Of a stretch of 64,000 nucleotides of DNA, positions 21,870 through 34,194 are shown one piece after another. Source of the DNA: Whalleya microplaca (Eukaryota > Ascomycota > Sordariomycetes > Xylariales > Xylariaceae); the NCBI GenBank assembly GCA_022497155.1, contig MU385716.1, positions 1,178,001 to 1,242,000 of the forward strand, written 5' to 3'. Position 1 is the stretch's first letter; each line of letters opens with the position of its first letter. Position numbers and translations under genes: made by a program. The notes beneath the pieces were generated by a model. It worked only from the letters and a program-made list of their open reading frames with translations, made no database searches and was not told the DNA's origin.

Positions 21870-23643
21870 ATGCAGTACAACAACGGTCAAGATGAGATGT
21901 TCGATACTCAAAAGTATTACTTCCCGGCCGGCGCGCTGGACCTACCTAGGCAGCAATCGCAACCGGGGCTGGAGGTGACACCGGAGCGAGACGAACAAGG
22001 CACCCCCGGATTACAGCCGGTTCCAGACGAGCAGAAGTTCTCGAACGTCGCCGTAGGAGAATTGCGAGATAGGGCGCTTTCACAAAGACCAAATGGGGCA
22101 GCACAGGTCGACGAAGTATCATCTCAAGGCTTGCAGGCGGTATCTGTCGTGGAGTCGCCACAACTAGCACAGTCGCAACCGCAATCGCAATTACAGTATC
22201 AATGGTCAGAGCCGGGGTTAAATCAGTATTATGGGCAGACGTTTCAGTCCGCATCGACGGCAAACGCCTCGGCCTATCCAAACCAATATCCACCACCGAA
22301 TCTTCAACCAGGAGCATGGAATGCTGACAGCCAGCAATTCAACCCTCATTCGCCAACTAGCCAAAACTTCTCCTCGATCAAGGATGAACAGCAGGCGGGA
22401 GCAGGCGGTAACACAGGTAGAAGACGTTGGGTATGGTGGACAGTAGGGGCCGCGGTCTTGATATTAGTTATTATCGGCGCTGTTGTAGGAGGTGTTATGG
22501 GAGGCAGGGCAGCAGCAAAATCAGGCGGTGGAAGTAAAGGGACGACTTCTTCGGATACTTCAACTCCACTACAATCTATCAGAACAGGATCTAGGCTAGC
22601 GGTAACTGGATACAGAGGAAAGTCAGACTTCAGCTATCGTCTCTTCTACCAAGATGTGAATAATCAGCTACGGTACTCGGACAAAGAAAACTCCAATGGG
22701 AACTGGACCGAGTCGACGGTCCTGGACACCCTTCCATACCTGCCGAAGGTAAACGGGACGATAGCGGCCGGATCATACATGTATGGAAATCCAGCAGTGA
22801 GTTACCATCGGGAATGGTCTCTTGTGCGCGATGCTGACCAAGTAGCCCAAACTTGAGTTCTTCTACGAGGACAAGGATAGCGTTGTTCGTGGCCAGCTCT
22901 TCAACTTTGGTTTCGAGAACGGAACATTACCCACGAAAGGCGATGCTGGGAGCCTTAACGCGTACCCTCTTCCCATTGCCCAGGGGAACACATGCATCTC
23001 TAGTTACTTCCCCCACATAGTCTCGCTAGACAACGATAACGCGGTACGGTGGACTTCGATGCTCGGCCAGAATACTAGCAACCTCTCGGCGCCTTGGTGG
23101 ATCAACGACACCCAGCTGGACATCAAGGCCTCGGAAGGATCAGGGTTGGTAGTCCTTCCAGCGGCGCAGGAGTACGTGAATATAGGAGTGGTCTATCGAA
23201 GCAGCGAGGGCAAACTGTCAATAAAAATCCGCGATGAAGCGGAGGCGAGCAGCCAGGGCATTGCCTGGACGAAGGGAACGCTGTCTCAGGATATACCGGC
23301 AGATACTTCCATAGGGGCCTTCGCCGTTGGGCGCCCTTACGATAACACGAACCAAATCAACACGTATATACTATACCAGGACGAGGAGGATGTGATACAG
23401 GTCGTCTGGCAGGATGATGCCAGTGGTTGGAAAGGACCTCAGACTTTCGATGCGCTGAGTGGTGCTATTCCTAGGACGGAACTCGCTTGCCTAACTCCAG
23501 GGGCGGACGAGGCGATGAATATACCCATTACTAGAGAGCAGGACATGAATCGGTGCTTCTTCCAAGTGAGTGGAGGGAGGGTCAAGGAGGTCTGGTTTGA
23601 TGGCAGTAACTGGAATGACGTGGGTATCGTACCGATGTTATAG
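21870..23643 (+). CDS. Single-pass membrane protein with fucose-lectin-like domain
   Basis: Exon 1 is 21870-22796 and exon 2 is 22846-23643. The 49-nt intron has GTGAGT, a GCTGACC branch site and AAGTAG. It yields 574 aa. Residues 1-182 are a disordered Gln/Pro/Ser-rich cytosolic tail without a signal peptide. After RRRW comes a hydrophobic anchor at about 187-211, a small Gly/Ala stretch, a Ser/Thr-Gly linker, then about 340 residues with the alternating aromatic pattern of the fungal fucose-specific lectin beta-propeller (for example YRLFYQDVNNQLRY, LEFFYEDKDSVVRG, NTYILYQDEEDVIQVVWQDD). The topology suggests a type II protein displaying the lectin fold in the lumen or at the cell surface. 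Sugar specificity is not shown; blade motifs are degenerate. Confidence 0.85.
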
Positions 23644-24643
23644 GAGTTTAATGTGAATTATATGTATATGATTTAGCGAGTATTATACCCCCAATAGTAC
23701 CTAAGAGTAAGAGTTGTGAAGTACATATGTAGCAACATAATACGCATAGGAGATAGAGTTATAGTAAGTCAAGTGCATAAACTCATACCAAGCCTAGACT
23801 TGAGATAATCTACTTCTTAGTGAACGTTCTTTCAAGTGGACAATGCAAATGCCTAATGCAAATGCCTAACGTAAGAATCATTATATTCTAGGTTACCGAT
23901 TCTTTGAGATTGAGACGTCTAATTTGTTTAGAGTGTTAAGAAGTTTCTTATCTTCATATAGAAGGTTTATACATATCTACCTAGTCTGCCTAGGTAGTAA
24001 GAGGCGATACTGTGCCACAATAACGGCGCTTCTACTAAACATTCTATGGCTGTACCTAAACTGTAATAGTCAGCAAATAACGGCCCGTGCCTCTCCACTG
24101 TTGCCAACAGAATGAGGCAGTGAGGTAATGTCCGGTAGGGGTACCTACAATGTACTTGTAAAGCAAAGCCGATAAGATAAGCGGCACTGCATGGCAGCTG
24201 TGGAACTTGGAACTCGAGCACGCACTGGCGACTGGATCTGACCTTACCTTGGGAGTCGCGTGTGTCGGGAAACCCAAACCATCCTCCGTCCATACATAGT
24301 AGGTATTTCACCACCACATCCTACATGATAACTGTATCCATAATCTAGAATTGCACATATCTGTGACCCTGTATCGGCTTCTCATTCCCGTAAGTTGCAC
24401 CCCTTGCGCTCCAGCGGACCCTCTATACTACTCTACGGTTATAGACGGTGTCCTAATCAAGACGTCGCTGACCCTCTTCGTCAGTCCTGGTACATACTAT
24501 CTCAATCGCCTCACTATCTCCATCGAGTCCGACCAGCCAGACGGCACTGGCCGAGCGTTCTGTGCCTCCTGTGCTTCTTCGATGATTTCCCAAGCATCCG
24601 CCGCCGACCTCATTTAGCGACCTGAATAACCCCATGTCGCAGG
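23644..24643. other. Intergenic between two plus-strand genes
   Basis: 1 kb. The first half is AT-rich and should hold the 3' end of the lectin-like transcript. The part from about 24340 is more GC-balanced and pyrimidine-rich and is the likely leader and promoter of the FYVE-RING gene. Short frames in it overlap on both strands and look non-coding. Confidence 0.45.
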
Positions 24644-26569
24644 ATGTCCGCTACTAATGGTGGGGTCACGCCAACCCACTTACCGCCCGACGATGATCGT
24701 GGGACGAGCGATTCGGAGTCAGGGAGCTCGTACCTTGGGAGCGCTGCTCCAGATACGCCCGCCTGCCCCTATCAGACCCCCGAGTTCTTCAGCCACGAGT
24801 GCTCCCGCTATCTTGACTGTCCAACGCATTTGACCGAGAGGCTCCCTGTGGAGGATGGTACCACCGATCATGATGAGGATGCTGGCATAAGCCACGACAG
24901 CTCATTGCCAGCCAATGGCACTGAAGAGGAATATGAGGGAGACGCTGGCGCAGTGAACCTGGATATATCGACTCCCGAAGCAGCTCAGGTCACGGATGCA
25001 GAGGTGTCACAGTCACAAGCCGATGCAAATGGGCCCTCGTCCCGACAACCAAGTCCGCTGCCTTCCCAAGCAGTGCCTCAGGCCGAGCCGCAAGCAGAGC
25101 CGCAAGCAGAGACGCAGGCAGAATCGCAGGCAGAGCAACGTTCTGCTGAGCCACCACAAGTACTCACACTTATGGAAGCTTTAGATCGTCTGTCCACGAG
25201 AAACGACGCATTATCTGCCTCTAGCTCTTACAACAGATCGGCATTTCCCGCTAGCTCCAGCCAGAATGCGACAACATCGTCTCTAGCCCGGCCAGCCCCA
25301 AGCATGAACCCGACGGCGCCTTCTTTCACTCCACGGCCGGAGAGAAGGTCTCCGCCGGAGATTACACTGCCGAGATGGCAGCCGGACAGTGAAGTGACTT
25401 TTTGTCCAATATGCCGTACGCAGTTCAGCTTTTTTGTTAGGAAACATCATTGCCGGTAAGTGTATCTGTATATCCAATACAGTTGTCTTCAGCGCTAAGT
25501 GTTGAGTAGAAAATGCGGCAGAGTGGTGTGCAGTCAATGTTCACCACATAAGATTACTATACCGCATCAATATATTGTAAGACCGCCAGGTGAACGGCCT
25601 TTTCACCGGTACTCTTTCCTCGGTGACGAAGGTGGCATTGCCGATTTCAGCACCATGGGAGGTGGTGAGCAGGTCAGGCTGTGTAACCCATGTGTTCCTG
25701 ACCCTAATACGACGCCGCCACAAACTCAGCATTCGGCTAGTCAGTTCTCGCCTAGATCGCCACATCAGCGATCTCAAAGTAGTTCCAGCAGCATCTTCAG
25801 CGGCGAAAGCAACCAGCATCGCTATCTGCCGTTCCTGACGACGAGTCCACCGGGTGACCCTCACTCTAGGAGCAGGAGTGTCACGGTGGTTAGTTTCTTA
25901 CCTCCAAATTTTGCAAGGAAAATGCTAACAAGTACACAGAATTCTGGTGCAGGGTCTTCACGACCCCCGAACAGCATGTATACCTCAATGCAGAACCGTA
26001 TTCTCACGGGAACTCCTCCAGCCTACTACCCGCAACCCCATTCGGGCCATTCGGGATATCGTCACCCTTCTCTCCTACCTCATCGATTCCCTGGATCTTC
26101 TCTCATTGACCTCGCCGGCCCTTCCTCTTCATCCTCGGCTGCAGCCATGAACCGCCCCCTTCCACCCCCGCCGCAGATTGCAGAGGAGGACGAGTGTCCT
26201 ATCTGCCATCGCGAGCTACCCTCAAGAGAGTTGCCCAATTTTGAAGCCCGCCGAGAATCACATATTACGTCTTGTATCACAGCCCATAGCACATACAGCC
26301 CAGGGCCCGCAGGTGCTGGCGGACCAGCCAGCCACGGGACGCCACCGCCTCGGACGGCCCGCCGAACTGGCATGTTTCCGTACTTGGCTACCGAGAAGGA
26401 CTGTGTCGACTCTGCCGAATGCACCATCTGCCTTGAGGAATTCGAAGTTGGTGTTCCTATGGCCCGGCTAGAGTGTCTATGCCGTTTCCATCGGTCCTGC
26501 ATCACGGCATGGTTCGTCGACCATCCAGGCCGGTGTCCCGTTCATCAGCACGATAGCTTTGGCTACTAA
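24644..26569 (+). CDS. FYVE and RING-H2 zinc-finger protein, Pib1-like E3 ubiquitin ligase candidate
   Basis: Exon 1 is 24644-25455 and exon 2 is 25510-26569, with a 54-nt intron (GTAAGT...GAGTAG) that splits the FYVE core. The product is 623 aa. The acidic N-terminal half carries a QAE-type short repeat near residues 143-166. The FYVE domain (about 245-320) has WQPD, RKHHCRKCG and the final RLCNPC pair, the set that binds PI3P on endosomes. A short C-x2-C...H...C finger follows near 490-520. The RING-like finger at about 575-616 reads C-x2-C...CLCRFH..C..W...CPVH. Together these suggest an endosome or vacuole-bound ubiquitin ligase. A 51-nt phase-0 segment inside exon 2 looks like a second, optional intron (25889-25939). 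Confidence 0.85.
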
Positions 26570-29500
26570 TCGGAGAATTATCGGCATACCCGCCGTCCAT
26601 ATATATATATCATGGATTCCCATTACTCGGTAATGGATATTACCACCAGGTGGTCGCGTTGAATGGACTTGTAGTCATTAGCGTTGCCTTGGTTGTCTGG
26701 TTGATCTATATGTCAGTGTCGATGGGGGCATTAGGACGGCGTTTTTTTCCCCTTGCACCATCCCATACAGGTAATGCTTGTTCTAGATGCATCTTGCTTG
26801 CTCTCTCCTCATCAGTACGGAGTCTGGCGTAGTACCTACTACTGTGTTATTGTCCATGTCTGGATAGGTATACCATTGTTTAGAGCCATAGTCCAACATT
26901 TGTTCACCTCAGTCACACTGTCCAGTAGGAGTTAGTTTCCATCTACTGACGATAGCTATGGAAACTGTAGATCTCGTTGTAGGCATTATGATATTGACTT
27001 TTTAAACCTCATGTGATTGGTGTGCTCGTACGATCCGCAATCTACACATTCCAAGATAGCACATATACATATGACTGTATGTATATTCCAATTGGTTAAT
27101 GTAGCCCCTTAAATTCACCGCACATGATTTAGAGGGAACACTAAGAGATGGTCCTTACACCAACTCACATGAGTTAAGATTTATTGGGCGAAGAGGAAGA
27201 CAGTGTCCGTAAATCTCATCTCTTCTTCCTCATGTACAATTAATTGTGCTAAATGATGTACATACAATGGCGGCGAAAGGGTAAGCGACACTACACTGAA
27301 AGACCAACCACGGACAATCTTGGCATTCTATATCTCACTTACACATTTTAGTCGCACCAATGAGAGTATACTTTAAGGGAGGTATTCATGCAAACCCTTT
27401 GGGTTCGTCGTTACATAGCTTTAGAGCGTTGATTGGTTGGATGTACATTATTAAGCTTTTTCAAGTGTAGAAAGTTGTTCATGTTGACTTCAGATATATG
27501 TTCAAAATTGGGTTACATCAACGAGTTGTGTCTTACTCGCTCTGTTACCAGGGGATGGAAGGAGAGGAAGACATACTATCAACATGGAAACTACGTAATA
27601 CACCATCCTAATAAACTGGTAGATTGCTCTCTATGTAGTCTAGCACTGATATGCTGCCCAAGAACGGACACTTTGTTTCCTGAGACTATGAGGTCAATCC
27701 TTTTATTTGCTGAAAAGGTATAGGACATCTTGATAGGTTTTCAACCTATAGGGATAAGAGAATCAGATCGTAGATTATTAGGAGCGGGCCCGTGATATCG
27801 TACGATTATACGTAGTTTTTGTTGGAAAGCCCCAACATTAACTGCAGGCTGCGATCACAGGAAGCTATCATTGACATCCATTCGCTGCACAGCCTTTACA
27901 TGTGATTTTGTGTGCTAATATTTCGCACCGTTCTTTCCTACTCATAACCCCCGAGTAGCTGAGACAGATCGGTTATATGGCGCAAGGTTTAAAGCCTGGT
28001 AACCAAGTTTATCTCATGATTTTGTTAGTAACCCATTCGCGAGTAATAAATCAGGGTAAGGCTCGAAGCCTTTCCCCCGTTTTCTCAACTACCTTGATCC
28101 TCGGGGGTGAGGGTTGTTTAAAAAAAGATTTAGACGAAGACTAAATATATGTTATATTGAAGTCACGATATAAGCCCCCATGTCCTTTCATGCCTATATA
28201 AAACTTGTCTATTGGTTTTTGAAACAGGTTGGGTGGGCAGTATAGGAGGAAAACCCCACCATGAGGTAAAAATTTGGATCGCTTCTTACCAAGTTCCCGA
28301 GTCACACCGAGTTATCAAAGAAGTCGTCTTCAGCAACCGTGATGGGCATTGTGACGGTACAGTATATAGAAAATTTGAGTTTAAACGTTTAAAACAATAT
28401 AGAGCATCTATTACCTAGGCCATGAGGCACCTAGGCGGATATAGACGCCTTGACATATGCGAGGTGCTATATAAATATTCCAAAATATCTCGTGAGTTCA
28501 TGTAACCCACCAATGTGGCCTTGGGCTATTAAATATTCAAGATCCCCTATCTAGATCTTGATCCCGGTGACAGGGGGGGGCTATGGCCTGCCAATTCTGA
28601 GAAGTTGTTTCTTTCTTTCCGTCTTTTCGGTACCCTATCCGGGCCTTGATCGAGGTTTTATATCCTCCTATCAGGTAGGTACCCATCTAAATCCCAGCTG
28701 TGGTAATCGCGGCAGCTAATTCTACTCCCATATATGCACGAAGCTTCGCGGCCCCGGCATGCCTGTTTGGGGATGCCGGTGGAATCGAAATCTGGTGCAC
28801 CTGCATTATACGAGCACCGGTACCACGGGGTTACGGCGGCTGGCCGCATGCAAGCGAGGGTAGTTCCCATCTGGCAGGGGAGGAGGAGGGGGGGGCACAG
28901 CTTAATAAGGTACCCGGCGACGTCTTTACCCAAATGCGTAGGTGGCTGGACGATACGCCCGTTCGACCGGCCCTGGTTTGCAGCGCAGCACAGCTCTCAG
29001 CTGCTGGCCCAATGCTCCGGTATGCCGCGAACTGCCGTACAACGAATGAGATCGGCCCAAAAGGGAAATAACAGAGAATAAAACTCTCGAAATGTCGTGT
29101 GCACGCATTGCCGACAGTTATTCAAAAAGCCGCGGTACGCTTTACTTTCTCAACCAGCACTCACTCTGCCATGAGAAATGCCGTGTAAGTGCTTAGGGTT
29201 TATCATTCACTTATCTAATCATTCATAAAGGCGAGTTTCGTTAAACACCGAACCCGAAAACCCCGTATATATTCAATAGCTAGGAGATAACTGAATCGGC
29301 AGTGGTTATAGACTATTGAAAAAAAAACTGGCGTGATCGGTAGATGACGAGGAGAGAAAGAAAGGCGATGGGTGTTTATCTACGTCTCTCGGTATGCATC
29401 TACGACCGCGATATGCGATGCCAAATGCTCCTCATCCGCTCCATCGGCCGTAGGTAGATGGCACCGTTGCCACGACTCACTCACGCCAGGTCCCTCAGAT

Positions 29501-31155
29501 GATTTATTAATCTAGATCAGACCGGCCGGTGCACTAGCCGCGAGTTTCCCTCAACGCTGTCGATGTCCTTGTCTCAAAATTTCCCCGCCTTAGCCGACAT
29601 ATCTGACGATGAGTCCTGAAGATCTCTCTCACCGGCCGCCGCTGAAGGGTGTGGTGACACAGGAACGGCCCCTCATCTTGTTACTCCTGTGTGTGCTCCT
29701 GGGCTCGAGCAACCCAGTTTCATGTGATCGCCACGAACAACCCGAGACCCCCGTTCTTCCTAGGACATCGTGCACACATACGCATGAGTGAGTGAGACCC
29801 AGCACAATGTGCTGCTGCCGGGTCTTACTCAGTCTCGCTCATTCCGATGTTCATCGCAGCGGCGTATGTTCGTTTCAGGGGTAATAAACATGTGGGTAGG
29901 TAGACAGGCAGGCAGGCAGCTAGACAGATAGATAGGTTTCGGGTGCGCAGTATCGCAGTCGTGAATTAGTCAATCCTTCATCCGCCCGTTCCATTTTTTA
30001 ATGAGTGACAGTAAACGTTCACGTAGCCTTGAATCCGTCACAATCCTGCAGGGGGGAGTGACAGCGAATCTGTCGTTGCGAAGAAATGCGCTCATTATAT
30101 CACGCCGTCATCGACGCCATCGTACGACTTATTAAGGGGGGAGCTGAGATATCTCGTGATGTTCGCCAGTGTAGACGTGTGTAAGCGTTGTGGAAGCGGA
30201 AAAGAGAACGGTTCTCGCTACCTAGAGTGTTCATTCAATTTTTGAGGTTACTTTTCCGCCGTTCTCGAGACGGGACTGGCTTGTCACCGTCGTTGCAGTT
30301 TGGAGAAAAGATCCGCGGCCGTCATCGGGTGCACAAGACGACGTGCATTGCAGGTGACAGTGACATTACGAAATCTAAATGGACAAAATTAATATCAGTG
30401 TGTAAGCCTCTCAAATGAATAAGTAGATGCTGGATATGGACCTCTTCAGCACAGACCATGAAAACCAGGTGGTATAGACTACTCACCATTCATCCAAGCC
30501 TTGTCTAGGCCGACTTGTAGTTTACGACAAGTCGAGTCACAATGGAATCGTACACCGCTAGCATGGATCGCTAGCTAATAATCGAACGAATCGAGTAGGC
30601 TCTCTATTCGCTTTATCACATCTAAATCAAGTATGCACCGAATGTCGAGCAACGCCTACGTACAGGAGTCTAAAGGTCAACAACCCCTGACCAGTAGCCA
30701 AATAATGTCGCCATTGTGAACGCCGTTGTAATGCCATGTCCCCGTTCAACCACCAATGTGAACCATGCAATAGGCCTGATGCTATTTGTAAGTCATGAAA
30801 CGGCAGTGTGGTATATAAACTCCTTTTCAACACCGGAATCCCCACCTTGATAAAATCACACAGAATAACCATCACCCAGTTTCTCTAGGGCAAGCGATAA
30901 CGCGCTCAGAATCGAAGGTCACCGCCCAGGCGACATGATGACATCCGGCTGAAGCGATGCTACTTAAATGGAGTGGTGACGGAAAATAACTGCCGTCTAC
31001 CTCATGGTGATTTCCATCGTCTAGTTTGTTGTATACTCGAATTTTGTTAGACCGACTTTCGAATTTAAGTCGCAGACCGCGTTTGCTGTCATAAGTTGCC
31101 GTCGTCATAGTACGGCTGCATCATCTTACACCTCCACCCAGTCTTTAAGGGTTGC
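26570..31155. other. 4.6-kb gene-poor stretch
   Basis: Between two genes that both end into it. Short frames such as 27433-27723 lack recognisable motifs. A GC-rich patch lies at about 28690-29060. Simple repeats occur at 29905-29935 (CAGG units, then GATA-like units). A 24-base hairpin with 8-bp arms sits at 30511-30534. No RNA gene was recognised. Confidence 0.4.
29905..29935. repeat. Microsatellite, CAGG then AGAT-like units
   Basis: A run of three to four CAGG units followed by AGATAGAT-like units. It is a simple-sequence tract without visible function. Confidence 0.7.
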
Positions 31156-31661
31156 TTACTTTCTGCCTCGAGGACCAGATGAAGTAATCTTGCTGGTGCT
31201 CATAAGATCGCCAATATATTTCTGCAAGAATTTGTTGTTGCTATCCAGTTTGTCGTGTTCTTCCTTGACGGCTTCTATCCGATGGAAAATCATCATAAGC
31301 GAATCTTGTAATGCCCTCGCGTGTCTTTGTACTACCGTTAGCGTGACCTTCGAAAAGTGCAACGGGACTCGACTTACCTGTGGAGCTCTTCCCTTGCCTC
31401 TCGTCCCATCACCTCTAGGTCCTCACTTGTTCTTCGCGGGCTCATTGCTCTGACATCGCCTGGCTCAAAATCGGTTTCAATAGGGCCAATTTGTGCTTGC
31501 GTTGAATCCCGAGGGACTATTAGAGTGCCGCTACTCTTTCGGTTAGGCAGGCGTGGCCGAACAGGAACGGGACTATGTATATCTTGGTTTTCCTCTGAAG
31601 ATGCGGACGAGTCCGATCGTTCGGGCGGATTAGGCTTTGTATTCGTAGGTTCGTTACTCAT
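31156..31661 (-). CDS. SCOC/Slo1-like short coiled-coil protein
   Basis: Exon 1 is 31661-31378 and exon 2 is 31324-31156, with a 53-nt intron (GTAAGT, CGCTAACG branch site, CAAAG acceptor). The result is 150 aa from the ATG at 31661. The N-terminal 90 residues are hydrophilic and Pro/Ser-rich. Residues about 95-140 form a heptad-patterned helix with RALQDSL, RIEAVKEEHDKLDSNNKFL and QKYIGDLM, the hallmark of the short coiled-coil (SCOC) family. Yeast Slo1 and human SCOC bind Arl-type GTPases at the Golgi, and human SCOC also acts in autophagy; a similar Golgi/trafficking role is inferred here. Confidence 0.85.
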
Positions 31662-34170
31662 AATGGATGGGTTGCGCGTGATTATCCGGGTATATTTCTT
31701 CCAGACCAAGAGTCGCCGGTGCGTATGTCGAAAGTATTATGTGAATATAAACGAAGGGCAGCGTCTTAATTAGAGCTGATTAGGCTGACAAGATGTTGTC
31801 AATGTGCAAGTCCGATATTCCTCCCTCACCTGAGCCTCGGAGAGAATGACACCATTCAGAGTCGGGTTGGATGCAACGATAATTAATGGTGGGTAGCCCG
31901 TGAGCGGCAGAGCTGAGAGTATCGGGAGCGTTTGGCGCAATTAGCCTTGAACGCGAAGCGAAGGAGAGGGCGGAAGAGGCTGGCTTGGCTTAATTGCTGT
32001 ACAAAGGATACATCGGCTCTTTTCAACAATATTTCGTGGGATGGTGTGGGTGTGTATAAGTCGGTCAGGTCTGGAGGAAGAATGGCTAGGTTTTTGGGTA
32101 AAAAGGGAGTTGAAGAAAGTGGCCCTCGGGGGGGATGAGCGGGGGGGATTCGACCAATTCAACGCAAGTAGGTTGAAGTGATCGTCAGTCCAAACCTCAG
32201 GACTTGACGGGGGGATTGTAAGAGTTGTTTTGGGGGGGGGTGTGAGGGTGTGAGTGACTGGGTGACAAGTATTGAAGGCTGGTTGGCTCTGGCGGACTGG
32301 GAGAGTTTGTGTGGCCAGCGAGTGTCGTGGGTCGTGGGTCGTTGTCGATCGGTACAAAAAGTTCAAAGAGCGGCAGGACGACGTTTTGTTCGGCCTCTGA
32401 TGTGACAGAGATTACACCGGGGGCGACAAGGACATGGCATGGGCTGAGTACAGTGAGCATGGCACGGTACCGAGTATGTTCTCCTCAGTTACCCCCAGTT
32501 ACGTATGTTACCTGAGGTACCTGGCGCACCATATACGAATACACGTACAGTACTGTACCTTACCGGCCGTCGAAGTACCTGGGCATCGCCGGTATCCCAC
32601 TCAACCAGGCTTATTAGCTAGGGTGCTAGGGTGCTAGGGTCGGAACAAGGAAGGGGCTTAAGTTAGGCGGGCACTCAGGCACTCTGGCAGTCTGGCACTT
32701 CTCATCAGTGGACATGGGCTCAGGGTATTGGGTCATTTGGGTCACTGCAAATTGCGAAGCCCAGGCAAACCATGGAACCAGGCAGGCCTCGTGGCTTTCA
32801 TGTATAGTAAGTAGGCATTCCGAATGTTGGCATGAATAGATGCATATATAGGCACGCCATCCAACAACCTATTTTTCTTCACTTGAATAGTGACTCCTCC
32901 AACCTACTACTACCCAGAAGGGAGGTGAATTCCGGTGCAGGCATACCGTCCTGACTGCGCGTGTATTAGTACGTCTACACATGTATGAGATTTATTATGT
33001 CACCTGAGTTAGTTCCCTGTTGCATTTACGTTATTATACTACTATGCACAATACATAACGCACGTATGCTATGTATTGTACATAGTAGAGAGAGAGATTA
33101 CCTACGAGTCAACAACCTTTTTTTCTTCTTTTCTTGCAGCAGTAGTACAGTGTACTGCGGTCTGTACTGCGGTCGTAGAAAAAGGCCACCGTTGCTGCGT
33201 CGTCGACAATGTCCTGGTACACGTACGACGACTAAAAAGACGTCCGAAGATGACCCCAGTCGCGCAGATCGTCGGCTTGTGACGCCAACGGGTCGCTTAT
33301 GATTGGTAAAAATCGATGAGATGTGGCCCCTGTATGGGGATTGGGATGAGAGGTATGGGATTTCTGACGGATTCTTGTCGGCCTTGGCCAACGGAATCCT
33401 GGCCAATGTCGTGCTCAGACTTGTGAGAACAGCGGGTATTCGATGGAGAACGGCAGCGTTAAGCCGGGTCTAAGGGGCTTCTCGGGGCTTCGATGGACCT
33501 CTGATTCCAAGAACCTGCTTCATATCGACCTTTTCAGCAAGCGATAAGCAGTCCTCCTCCTCACTTCTACACGTACAATATTGTACTTGACATGCTTAAA
33601 TAACGACCCATGATTTTACGAGACTTTAGGCTGGCCCAATTTGACTTCATGCCGGAGTCCAGTCCGAAGCCACTGCCTGAGCTGCTAAAAGTACGATATA
33701 GGTTATATTAGGAAGATGATGTAGATGGATCGCGTCATAGTTGTACGTACGCGGCGCCCTGAAGGGTTATTATTATACTTCCCGTCGTGCCAGTCGTTTT
33801 ATTAATAAACGACGAGCAAATCGACTGGGAGGGTCAGCATCGTACCCAACTGGTCTATCTTGACTTCTTAGCGCAGATAGGGTTGTTCGAGTGCGCCGAT
33901 GTCGTTCTAACACAACCCAGTTGGCTGCAGACCCCTATCTCTGCCCACATATTCCCACAGGGTGGGAGGACCCTTAAAAAAACTTCTGGGTCTTTTCTTT
34001 GCCCAATTCTAGCAGGTAAAGCGCAACGAAAATGGTCATCCGCCGAAAACCCATAGTGGCGGTAGAAATACCGGTTCCGCTTCGGAGTGTGCTACAATCG
34101 CCTCAACGACTCCGTTGATGACTCGTTCGCATTCCTTCGCAGCCTGAGAAAGACCTCGGCAAAGCGGGCG

Positions 34171-34194
34171 GGCAGGCAGGCAGGCAGGCAGGCA
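34171..34194. repeat. GGCA microsatellite, six units
   Basis: Six perfect tandem GGCA units. Simple-sequence repeat in non-coding DNA. Confidence 0.85.

Noticed and set aside
28700..29081. Overlapping 115-123-codon plus frames in a GC-rich patch
   Set aside because: Open in several frames because of high GC; no motif, no splice structure and no signal peptide.
31941..32366. 141-codon minus-strand Pro/Ser/Thr-rich frame
   Set aside because: Composition reflects pyrimidine-rich leader DNA above the SCOC gene; no motif, no intron logic.
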